From Gimesia sp. (GTDB lineage Bacteria > Planctomycetota > Planctomycetia > Planctomycetales > Planctomycetaceae), in assembly GCF_040219335.1 (NCBI RefSeq), contig NZ_JAVJSQ010000002.1, positions 1-64,000 on the forward strand: a stretch of 64,000 nucleotides of DNA, read 5' to 3'. How positions within the stretch are numbered: position 1 is the stretch's first letter; each line of letters starts with the position of its first letter. This document shows, piece after piece, positions 47,880 through 57,000 of this stretch. The translations under genes and the position numbers were made by a program. The notes below the pieces were generated by a model. It was not told the origin of the DNA. It searched no databases and saw only the letters and a program-made list of their open reading frames with translations.

Positions 47880-47953
47880 TAGCGGTGGAGGGACTCGAAC
47901 CCCCGACACGCGGATTATGATTCCGCTGCTCTAACCAACTGAGCTACACCGCC
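47880..47953 (-). tRNA. tRNA-Met (CAT), elongator type
   Basis: On the minus strand the 74 bases fold as a full cloverleaf. The acceptor is GGCGGTG with CACCGCT and a G-U at the end, the D arm is GCTCAGTTGGTTAGAGC, the anticodon arm GCGGA-ATCATAA-TCCGC holds CAT, and the T arm is CGGGG-GTTCGAG-TCCCT. Position 73 is A and no CCA is encoded. Elongator Met is favoured over initiator, and Ile2 with a modified C is possible. Its 3' half is echoed by the fragment at 42.2 kb. Confidence 0.93.
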
Positions 47954-48234
47954 GGATGGTGTGGGCGTCTGTGTTGAGACAGACACTCCTATCCTAGTGG
48001 AAGTTCGCTGGGGAGAAAAGGTTTCTCCGGTGCTAACTTCCTTAGATATCTCACGTTATCGGCAAAAAAGCCGTTGAGAAGTCGCAAGATTAACAAAATC
48101 TTGTTAGTACGCAAGTCAACCGCCGTTTTCATTCGAAAATGTCGCAGAAATTCGTTGATTGTGGGGCTTTTCCGGGGGCGTTATACTCGAATCTGCTCAT
48201 TTGATACCCCTGAATCTCGCTCTGGAGTGCCCGC

Positions 48235-49392
48235 ATGATGAAATCGCTCGCGTTCGGTCTGGTTCTCTCGCTCCCGTTCCTCTCGACTGCCCCTCTCCCG
48301 GCAGCGGCACCTGCGGAAACACCCCAAGCCCTTGAGACAGTCATACGGACGACCGTGTTTGAGAAAGGGGAAGCCGGCTATCACGGGTTTCGGATCCCGG
48401 CGCTGCTGGTGACGCCGAAGGGAACGCTGCTCGCGTTTGCTGAGGCGCGGAAGAACAACCTGGGCGACAGCGGCGATATTGATCTGGTGCTCAAGCGGAG
48501 CAGCGACAACGGGAAGACCTGGTCTCCCCTGGCGGTGCTGTGGAATGACGGGGAGAACACCTGCGGGAATCCCTGTCCGGTGGTGGATGAGTCGACCGGG
48601 CGGATCTGGCTGCCGCTGACCTGGAATCATGGCAAGGACCATGAGAAGCAGATCAAGGCGCAGACCGGTCTGGATACGCGGCGGGTCTATATGAGTTATT
48701 CCGATGATGACGGTCAGACCTGGAAGCCGCCTTACGAAGTGACCGAGACGACCAAGAAGCCTGAGTGGACCTGGTATGCGACCGGGCCGGGCAACGGGAT
48801 ACAGCTGGCGCAGGGACCGCACAAAGGGCGGCTGGTGATTCCCTGCGATCATAATATGACGCTGGACGGTAAGGTGGTGCGGCGGTCGCATGCGATTTAT
48901 TCGGACGATCATGGCGAGACGTGGCAGTTGAGTGAACCGATCGGCGAGATGACGAATGAATGTGCGGTCGTGGAACTGGGCGACGGTCGGCTGCAGATGA
49001 ATATGCGGAGCTATCACGGCAAGAACCGGCGGGCGATTGCGTATTCCGACGATGGCGGGGCGACCTGGTCTGAGGTGACGCTCGATCCGACGCTGATTGA
49101 GCCGGTCTGCCAGGCGAGCCTGATTCGCGTCTCGTTTCCCAAATATGGAACGCCGGGGCAGATTCTGTTCAGCAACCCCGCCAGCAAAAAACGGGAGAAG
49201 ATGACGGTCCGGTTGAGCAAAGACGACGGGCAGACATGGTTGGCGTCGCGACTGGTAACGCCGGGTTCGGCCGCGTATTCCTCTCTGGCTTTGTTGAAAA
49301 ATGGTCAGGCGGGGCTGTTGTATGAGCGGGACCGTTATCAGAAAATCGAATTCGTGGCGTTTGATTTAAAACAGTTTACTGCCGGACGTTAG
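48235..49392 (+). CDS. secreted exo-alpha-sialidase (BNR-repeat)
   Basis: The 385-residue protein has a signal peptide (residues 1-25, TAPLPAAAPA). It carries the sialidase FRIP motif (F-R-I-P-A-L near residue 46) and five Asp-boxes: SSDNGKTW, YSDDDGQTW, YSDDHGETW, YSDDGGATW and LSKDDGQTW. This is a six-bladed propeller. Acidic residues of the active site (EAR following FRIP) can be seen. It would release sialic acid from sulfated or host-like glycans outside the cell. Either ATG 48235 or 48238 can start it. CTGGAG lies upstream. It is a single gene. Confidence 0.88.
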   Translation: MMKSLAFGLVLSLPFLSTAPLPAAAPAETPQALETVIRTTVFEKGEAGYHGFRIPALLVTPKGTLLAFAEARKNNLGDSGDIDLVLKRSSDNGKTWSPLAVLWNDGENTCGNPCPVVDESTGRIWLPLTWNHGKDHEKQIKAQTGLDTRRVYMSYSDDDGQTWKPPYEVTETTKKPEWTWYATGPGNGIQLAQGPHKGRLVIPCDHNMTLDGKVVRRSHAIYSDDHGETWQLSEPIGEMTNECAVVELGDGRLQMNMRSYHGKNRRAIAYSDDGGATWSEVTLDPTLIEPVCQASLIRVSFPKYGTPGQILFSNPASKKREKMTVRLSKDDGQTWLASRLVTPGSAAYSSLALLKNGQAGLLYERDRYQKIEFVAFDLKQFTAGR

Positions 49393-49539
49393 GTTGTGGT
49401 GTGGATCTGGTTTAGAGGCTGCGTCCAGACGACAGCGTTTCAACCGGGGCTAATGCCCTGCGGCTAATGGCTTCATAAGTTAGCAGGTGTCCCCTCGCTG
49501 GGGCGCCTTACTATTTTCTGAAAGATAAAGTGACCGCCG

Positions 49540-50772
49540 ATGGATACATTACTTGATCGTTTTCTGCGTTATGTCAAAGTGGATACCCAGTCGGACGAAA
49601 CCAGTCCCTCGTTTCCGAGTACGAAGAAGCAGCTGGATCTGAGCCGGATGCTGTGTGAAGAGTGTGAGCAACTCGGGCTGGAAGATGTGACGATCAGTGA
49701 GTACGGCATCGTGATGGCGACGATTCCTGGTACGGTTGAAGGAGAAGTGCCGGCGATTGGCTGGGTGGCTCACGTGGATACGTCGCCTGAATTTTCCGGG
49801 ACGAATGTGAAACCGGTCGTGCATGAGAACTATGACGGGAGCGACCTGGTACTCCCCGGCGATACCTCACGCGTGCTGCGGGTCAGCGAGGAGCCCCGAC
49901 TGAAAGAGATGGTGGGTAAAACCGTGATCACCACGGACGGAACCACGCTGCTGGGAGCCGATGATAAATCGGGCGTGGCGGTGATGATGTCTGCGGCAGC
50001 GCACCTGATGAGCGATCGCTCGATTGCCCATGGTCCGATCCGGCTCTGCTTTACCTGTGACGAAGAGATCGGCCGCGGGATTGAGAAGCTGGACCTGGAT
50101 GTGTTCGGCGTTTGTTGCGCTTACACGCTCGACAGTGACGGCAGTGGTCGCATCGATTCCGAGACCTTCTCGGCCGATCAGGCGGTGATTACCGTGCGGG
50201 GCGTGAATACGCATCCTTCAGTTGGTAAAGGCGTGATGGTGAATGCGATTCGGATTCTGAGTGATCTGATCTCATCCTTGCCGACAGAAACACTGAGCCC
50301 GGAAACGACGGACGGCCGCGACGGTTTCATTCACCCCTATCATATCGAAGGGGGCGTGGCGGAAGCGTCAGCCCGGCTGATCCTGCGTGATTTTGAAACC
50401 GAGAAACTGGCCGAGTATGCCGGCCTGCTGGATTCCCTGGCGCAGCCGCTGCGCGAGAAATATCCGCGGTCGGAAATCAAGGTCGACGTGCATAAGCAGT
50501 ACCGCAACATGCGGGACGGTCTGGGTAAGGAAGCGCGGGCGCTGGAGAAAGCGATTGAAGCGACACGTGCTGCGGGGCTGGAACCGAACCTGAATATCAT
50601 CCGCGGTGGAACCGATGGCAGTCTGCTGACCGAAAAGGGGCTGCCGACGCCGAATCTTTCCAGCGGTCAACACAATCCGCATTCCCCCCTGGAATGGACG
50701 ACCGTGGAAGAGATGGAAAAGGCCGTTGATGTTTTAGTGCAACTCGCGATTCTCTGGGGCCAGGAACGTTGA
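49540..50772 (+). CDS. pepT: peptidase T (tripeptide aminopeptidase)
   Basis: The 410-residue protein matches PepT in length and motifs. The metal ligands are H78 in GWVAHVDTSPEFSG, D141 in GADDKSGV, E175-E176 in FTCDEEIGRG, a later Asp in TLDSDGSG and a His near the end in GQHNPHSPLEW. The enzyme is a cytoplasmic dizinc aminopeptidase of family M20B that removes the N-terminal residue of tripeptides. The upstream ribosome site is weak. It is a single gene with an empty spacer on its downstream side. Confidence 0.95.
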   Translation: MDTLLDRFLRYVKVDTQSDETSPSFPSTKKQLDLSRMLCEECEQLGLEDVTISEYGIVMATIPGTVEGEVPAIGWVAHVDTSPEFSGTNVKPVVHENYDGSDLVLPGDTSRVLRVSEEPRLKEMVGKTVITTDGTTLLGADDKSGVAVMMSAAAHLMSDRSIAHGPIRLCFTCDEEIGRGIEKLDLDVFGVCCAYTLDSDGSGRIDSETFSADQAVITVRGVNTHPSVGKGVMVNAIRILSDLISSLPTETLSPETTDGRDGFIHPYHIEGGVAEASARLILRDFETEKLAEYAGLLDSLAQPLREKYPRSEIKVDVHKQYRNMRDGLGKEARALEKAIEATRAAGLEPNLNIIRGGTDGSLLTEKGLPTPNLSSGQHNPHSPLEWTTVEEMEKAVDVLVQLAILWGQER

Positions 50773-51209
50773 AGTTTTTCACGTCCAGTTGAGTCTTTCT
50801 GGCAACGTACCCTCTTTTTTTTCGAAACACGCCGATCTGGTTCCGGTTATTCCACCTGTGGAAGCTGGTGAATTCAACCAGACATTGTGCATTCTGCTGC
50901 GCCTGATGTGGCAAGGAGTTAAGACGATTCGCATCTGAAGGAAATCGGGCGACGGCGTGCTGTTCTCCTGTCTGTTATTTAAGCTGTAGCGATTGTGGTG
51001 ATTGTACCACATCTTCGTGAAAACGATTGTTTGACCACCGTTTTTTTGTGGCTTATGTTAAACATATCGGCAAGCTACCTGTTTAAATAATCGCTGTGCA
51101 TTGACGTGTGCAGCGCTGTTCGGTGTTTTGCATTTCGTTTACTTGTGCTGTGCCCTGATTGTGGTGGCCTGCAAGTGCGAATGACGTGCATCGACATAGA
51201 GGGGGAACA
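50773..51209. other. 437-base intergenic region, no gene recognised
   Basis: No tRNA, repeat or strong hairpin is seen. A T-rich run near 50815 may end transcription of pepT. The part near 51000-51120 must carry the promoter of the S41 protease. Confidence 0.45.
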
Positions 51210-52880
51210 ATGTTTTCTACTACCAAGATGCGACTTCTTAAGAGAGTCTACTCGAGTTCGCTGTGTATCGTGTTACTGGGATGTCAGCTGGCGGTCACTA
51301 CGACTGTCTCGTATGCGGATCCCGGTCCTCTGCCCATCGTCATTCCCGTTACTCAGACCCAGGCGGTTGCCAAAGGGGAAGAGTTTGAACGGACGCGACA
51401 ATGGATTAAGGCTATTGAGCACTATGAAGAAGCGCTCAAAGAATGGCCGGACAATGACAGCATCAAGTACGGGCTGCGTCGTGCCAAGATTCATTTCGGC
51501 ATTGATCGACGTTACCATGACGACAGCTTTAATAAAGTTCTGCTGGTCCAGTCCCGTCGCGAATCATTCATTCTGTATGACGAAATTTTAGCGAAGATTC
51601 AGTCGCACTTCGTCGACCCGTTGAGCACAACCTCGTTTGTCGCTCATGGAACAGAAAGCCTCTACCTCGCTCTGGCCAACGATGAATTTGTGAAGGTGCA
51701 TCTGAAGAGCGTGCCACCGGAAAAGATTCGTAATATGCGTCGGATTCTTCGCGAGAGATACTGGAACAAAGGTGTCAACGGTTTTCACGGTGCCCATCAG
51801 CTGATCAACGAGGTCTGTGACCTGTCGTATCAGAACCTGGGACTGCGTGACTCAGCCGTAATTGCAGAATACACGTTCGGTGGCTGCAATGCCCTGGACG
51901 ATTACAGTAGCTTCCTGACTCCCGAACGTTTGGGCGATCTGTACGACAACATCGAAGGCGAATTCGTCGGTATCGGCATCGAAATGAAAGCCGAGATTGG
52001 CGAAGGCATGCTGTTGATCAACGTACTGCCCGAGAGTCCTGCAGAAAACGCAGGCGTGCTGGCAGGCGATCATATTGTGAGCATCGATGGCACCGACTGT
52101 CGTCACATGACGACCGATGCGGCAGCCAATCTGCTGCGGGGCACCTCCGGCAGCCAGGTCGTTCTGGAACTGGAAAGTCCCAAAACGGAACAGGTCCGAA
52201 CGGCCCGCGTGACTCGCAAGGCGGTTCAGGTTCGCAGTTTTCCGATCGTGAAGATAATCGATCAGGAGAACGGAATCGGCTACATTAAAATGACTGGTTT
52301 CCAGAAAACCTCAGCAGCAGAACTCGATGCTGCCCTGCAGAAGCTGCACGGCGAAGGCATGCGGGCTCTGATCTGGGACGTACGTGGAAACCCGGGTGGT
52401 CTGCTTTCTGCGGCTGTAGAAGTGCTGGATCGATTCATCGATGAAGGTAAACTGGTTTCCACCAAAGGTCGTGTTTCCGATCAGAACTGGAGCTACACTG
52501 CTCATCGTCCTGGTACCTGGAAGATTCCGCTGGTCTTGCTGGTGGATGAAAACAGTGCGAGTGCCAGTGAAATTGTGGCGGGAGCACTCACCGATCATCG
52601 TCGGGCGACCGTGGTGGGTCGCAAGACTTACGGTAAGTGGTCGGTCCAGAGTATCTTTCCGATCCGCGGATCTACGGGATTGCGTCTGACGACTGCCAAA
52701 TTCTATTCGCCTCACGGAAACACATATGGTAAGATCGGGATCAAACCCGGAATCACGGTTGAGAAAGATGAACTGCGGACGGCCATGTATGGGGCGTCAC
52801 AGGAACAGAAACTGGCGACAGATTCTGATATCAAACGTGGCTTACAAATTCTGCAAAGGCAATATGCTGTAACACCATGA
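51210..52880 (+). CDS. S41 carboxyl-terminal processing protease with PDZ domain
   Basis: The 556-residue protein has a N-terminal signal with an LLGC lipobox-like site and also a possible cleavage at SYA-D. TPR-like helices follow (GEEFERTRQWIKAIEHYEEALKEWPDN), then a PDZ domain (GVLAGDHIVSIDGTDCRHMTTDAAANLLRG) and the S41 core. The catalytic set S451, K476 and Q480 has the spacing of E. coli Tsp (S430, K455, Q459). ATG 51210 is chosen for GAGGGGG just upstream. Its stop overlaps the propeller gene start in ATGA. It probably trims exported proteins. Confidence 0.9.
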   Translation: MFSTTKMRLLKRVYSSSLCIVLLGCQLAVTTTVSYADPGPLPIVIPVTQTQAVAKGEEFERTRQWIKAIEHYEEALKEWPDNDSIKYGLRRAKIHFGIDRRYHDDSFNKVLLVQSRRESFILYDEILAKIQSHFVDPLSTTSFVAHGTESLYLALANDEFVKVHLKSVPPEKIRNMRRILRERYWNKGVNGFHGAHQLINEVCDLSYQNLGLRDSAVIAEYTFGGCNALDDYSSFLTPERLGDLYDNIEGEFVGIGIEMKAEIGEGMLLINVLPESPAENAGVLAGDHIVSIDGTDCRHMTTDAAANLLRGTSGSQVVLELESPKTEQVRTARVTRKAVQVRSFPIVKIIDQENGIGYIKMTGFQKTSAAELDAALQKLHGEGMRALIWDVRGNPGGLLSAAVEVLDRFIDEGKLVSTKGRVSDQNWSYTAHRPGTWKIPLVLLVDENSASASEIVAGALTDHRRATVVGRKTYGKWSVQSIFPIRGSTGLRLTTAKFYSPHGNTYGKIGIKPGITVEKDELRTAMYGASQEQKLATDSDIKRGLQILQRQYAVTP

Positions 52881-53776
52881 TGGATGAACGTGCCGCCTGG
52901 CTGACCCAGGGAAAAGGAATTACTCCCAGCCTCCGCTGGTCATTTTCCACCGAAGCGCCTCTCCTGGCGCTCGATCTGGCACGTGAAACCGGAGAAATAC
53001 TGGCCGCCGATATTTCCGGCGGCCTTTATTTATTGGATCGGCAGGGACAGTTCCTGCATCTGAACCGCGGGATCAAGGATGTGCAGCTGGTACACTGGAG
53101 CGATCACGGCAAGCGGGGGGCCGCGATCTACTCCGATAATAATATCTGCTGTTTCGATCGCGATCTGAACGTGACCTGGGCGATCTCCTTCTCCGTGGAA
53201 TGCCTGGCGATTGCCATGGATTCCTACGGCGATTATGTCGCCGTCAGTCTGGCCAGCGGGAAAACGATTCTGATCGATTCCCAGAAAAAGAAGGTGGCCA
53301 GCTTTGAGACCATGAAGCCGCTGAGTTACCTCGAATTTCAGATGACCGAACCCCGGCTGATGGGGGCGGCTGAGAATGGCCTGGTCTGCTGTTACGACCT
53401 GGAAGGCAACTGTCTCTGGACGGAGAAGCACTGGTCGAACTGCGGCGGGCTGGCGATGTCAGGCGATGGTCAGCGGATCTACCTGGCGGGATTCAATTAT
53501 GGAATCCTGATCTTCGATCATGAAGGCGATTCCGCGGGAACGCTGGTATTCGAGGGGACGCCGAAGGTTCTTGCCTGTGATTTTCAGGGTAACCGGATCG
53601 TCACTGCGACCATTGAACAGGAATTGTACTGGCTCAACCAGGAGGGCAAACTGCTGTGGGGCGGGATTATTCCTGATGAAGCAATCGAGGTCGCCTGCGA
53701 CCCGTTCGGACAGTGGTGCGTGTGCGGTGCTAAATCGGGGCTGGTGCAGTGCCTGGACTGGAGTGACTCACTTTAA
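52877..53776 (+). CDS. cytoplasmic beta-propeller (WD40/PQQ-like) protein
   Basis: The 299-residue protein has no signal peptide and is made of propeller blades: PLLALDLARETGEILAADISGGLYLLDRQG, VECLAIAMDSYGDYVAVSLASGKTILID, RLMGAAENGLVCCYDLEGNCLWTE and ACDFQGNRIVTATIEQELYWLNQEGKLLWGG. The start overlaps the S41 stop by four bases, so the two are coupled. It may be a binding partner, but of an exported protease it would have to meet it on the inside. The function is unknown. It is followed by 242 bases before the large kinase gene. Confidence 0.8.
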   Translation: MMDERAAWLTQGKGITPSLRWSFSTEAPLLALDLARETGEILAADISGGLYLLDRQGQFLHLNRGIKDVQLVHWSDHGKRGAAIYSDNNICCFDRDLNVTWAISFSVECLAIAMDSYGDYVAVSLASGKTILIDSQKKKVASFETMKPLSYLEFQMTEPRLMGAAENGLVCCYDLEGNCLWTEKHWSNCGGLAMSGDGQRIYLAGFNYGILIFDHEGDSAGTLVFEGTPKVLACDFQGNRIVTATIEQELYWLNQEGKLLWGGIIPDEAIEVACDPFGQWCVCGAKSGLVQCLDWSDSL

Positions 53777-54018
53777 ATGTGTTTGTGTGGGGGGCGGTGC
53801 GAACATGTGGTGATGTGCACTAACCCGTTTTCTAGGCAGGATCGTAGAAAAGGGCCAAGGTCTATTTTGACTCTCCCCTTGCAAATGCTTATTATATAAG
53901 CTCTTCCTGCAACACATTTATTGCGTCTCACTTTCAGTTCCTGTTGATTCACACTTTCTCTCACACTGGCGACATGCGTTACTAACACCGGCGAATCAGA
54001 TCATTTCTGGGGCAGGCG

Positions 54019-57000
54019 ATGGCCAAGCGGAATAAAGATACTCCTGAAAAGAAAAAACGCCAGTCCGCGCGCGTGCCCAAGCTGGATTCGCTGGGGAAAT
54101 ACCAGATCGAGAAAGAGATTGGTGCCGGCGGCATGGGAGCAGTCTTTCTCGCCCGCGACACAACGCTGAATCGACTGGCGGCGCTTAAAGTTCTACCCCG
54201 GGACAAGGCGGAAAACCCGGTTCTGGTCAAACGATTCAAGGCTGAGGGACAGGCGGCTGCTCACCTGCGGCACGAGAATATCGTCTCTGTCTACGATGCG
54301 GGCGAAGAAGACGGTTATCTCTACATTGCCCTCGAGTATGTCGAAGGGACCGACCTCCATAACATGATCAGTAAGCGGACCCGGCTGCCCGTTCGGCGTT
54401 CACTGGAGATTATCACGCAGGTGACGGAAGCCCTCGCGCATGCGTACCAGCAGGGTATCGTCCATCGGGATATCAAGCCGGCCAACATCCTGATTCGTCA
54501 GGATGGGGTCGTCAAGCTGACCGACCTGGGGCTGGCCCGTTCGATTGATGACAACACCGAAACCAGCATTACCCGGGCGGGTACGACTGTGGGAACGGTC
54601 GACTATATGGCTCCCGAACAGGCACGGGACAGTAAAGCGGCTGATATTCGCAGCGATATCTATTCGCTGGGCTGCACCTGGTATCACATGCTGACCGGAC
54701 GGGCCCCCTTCTCCGAGGGAAGCCTGACCAATAAACTGGCCGCACATGCTACCACTCCCCCGCCCGACCCACGGGAATTGAATGAACGCGTGCCCGAAGG
54801 GATCGTGGCGATCATTCACCGGATGATGGCCAAGTCCAAGAACGACCGCTACCAGACGCCGGAAGAACTGCTGGAAGATCTAAAGGACCCAAATCTGAAG
54901 CGTTCCAATGTCGACAATAATGTGCTGGAAGCACTGGCCTCAGATGAATCGGATGGGGAACAGCCGACGCGTGAGGTCGATATTATTCTCCCGGCTGACA
55001 GCAGCGATTTTCAGATCAATCAGTTCATTCCCGATTACAACAGCCAGCCGGATGAGGACGATGACGATCACGCAGATGCAGATGGCGGGAACCGTCTGAG
55101 TACCAGCTTTGATCTGCAGCAACTGGCGGGAGAAGTGGAACTGGAGTCTGAAGTCACGGTGCCAGGTCTTAAACGTTCGACAAAGTCGTCGCCTGAAAAG
55201 AAAAGCGAGAAGAAGTCATCCCGCTCGAAATCGGGACCGCAAAAAACGGTCGACCGTTCAAGTACCCGGAAGCCTGTTGAGGAACCGGAAGAAGAAGGCT
55301 CCGTGATCTCCGATTCCGCGATGAAGACGCGGAAGGCGAAACGTTCTCGCAAAAGTGAGCCGGACTCATCACAGGGTAAGCGGAGCCGACCTGCTGCAGC
55401 GGGCAAAAAACAGAACCGGCCTCAAGCGACGAAACGCAGCAGCGGAAGCCGCAAATCGGTTCGAGAAACGTCTCCGGTTATGAACGGTGACGCCGATGCG
55501 AACGAGAGTGAGATTTCACTCGACTACCGGCAGATTGGTCTGGTGCTGGGCGGGTTACTGCTGGTCATCATACTGATCTGGTGGGCTGTGAGCAGTATGG
55601 GGTCTGGTTCTGGACCACAACAGGGACCAGGCAGTAATCCATTTGATCCCAATGCCGAGGCACCTGCGCCGGCCGAAAACACAGCGGTCGCTGCCGCGGA
55701 TGAGCAAAAAGCTGATGCTGAAGCGGAAAAAGAAACAGAACAGACCAGTACCGAAGTCACAAAAACAGAGGAAAAGCCTGCCGGTTCCCAATGGGAAGAA
55801 GCAGCGGTACGAGGGCAGGAAAAACAGTTTCTGCCCGAGTGGGGAAAAGGCTTTTCGGCATTGACGGGGGCGAATGCCAGCCAGCCGGAAGCTCAGTTGA
55901 CCCTGCTCAAAGTTGCCCATGGATCGTCGGCGCAGGGAATCTACTCCAGCCTGGATGACGCGTTGGCAGAGGTAGCTAACCGCGGGGCTGTCATTCGTCT
56001 GTACGGTCCCGGTCCGTTCACAATGAGTCCGCAGCGACTCGCGGGAATTTCGCAATTGATCATCATGGCAGCGGATTCCAGCCAGAAACAGCCGACCGTG
56101 ATCTTGAACCCGAGTAGTGGGTCTGATGCACAGACGATTTCTGATTACCTGAGCTTTGCCGGGGGGCTGCTGCGTTTGCAGGGAATTCATTTCCTGTGTG
56201 ACGCGGGCCGTCTGACTGGTAATGGCGACTGTAACCTGCTGGCTCTGAACCAGAGTGATCTGACCATTCAGGAATGTTCCTTTTCACTGACAGGAACCGG
56301 GACACGTGAGTTTCGTCTGATCAATTCTACCGGAGTTCCCCGCACCGAGACCGATCGGCCCGAGGGGGAGTCGCGGATTCTGCTGGAGAACTGTGTCGTT
56401 ACCGGCAGAAAGCTGGAAGTGGTGCGCGTGGATCAGCCCTACTCCGATGTGATGCTTTCCAACTGTTATTTTTCCGTGACCGAGGCCCCCTGCCTGGAAC
56501 TGACGGCGTTGAATCCGAATCTGAACCTCAGCAGTGTGCTGCAGGCACGGAAGGTTCCCCGCACGCTGCGTGTGTTTTCCAGTACGCTCGTCTCTGATCA
56601 ATCGATCTTTGAACTGATCGGGCCGGTGGCGAAACAGGCCCAACCTGCTGCCGAGAACCAGGAGACTCTGAAGACGCAGACCGACCTGATCGTGATCAAT
56701 TCGGTACTCGTGGGAGATCCGCAGGCAAAACGGGCTGCGATGCTGACACTCGTCGACTGGCCGCAGGATAAACTGCGCCAGCAGAGCAAGAGTCGCTTCA
56801 AGGACCTGGATCTGCAACTGGAGAGTGTCATGTTCTGGGGTTGGCCGTTGTATCTGAGATCGACCGAACCGGGCAGTCCGCAGAGTACGTTTGAGATTGA
56901 TGCCCATCGAACCTGGCAGCAAAGCTGGGGAAAGCCGGTGGCGGTCGAGTCCTTCGATGCCGATCTGCCTCCCAAGTATGCGGCACTGCAGAAGCCGGCC

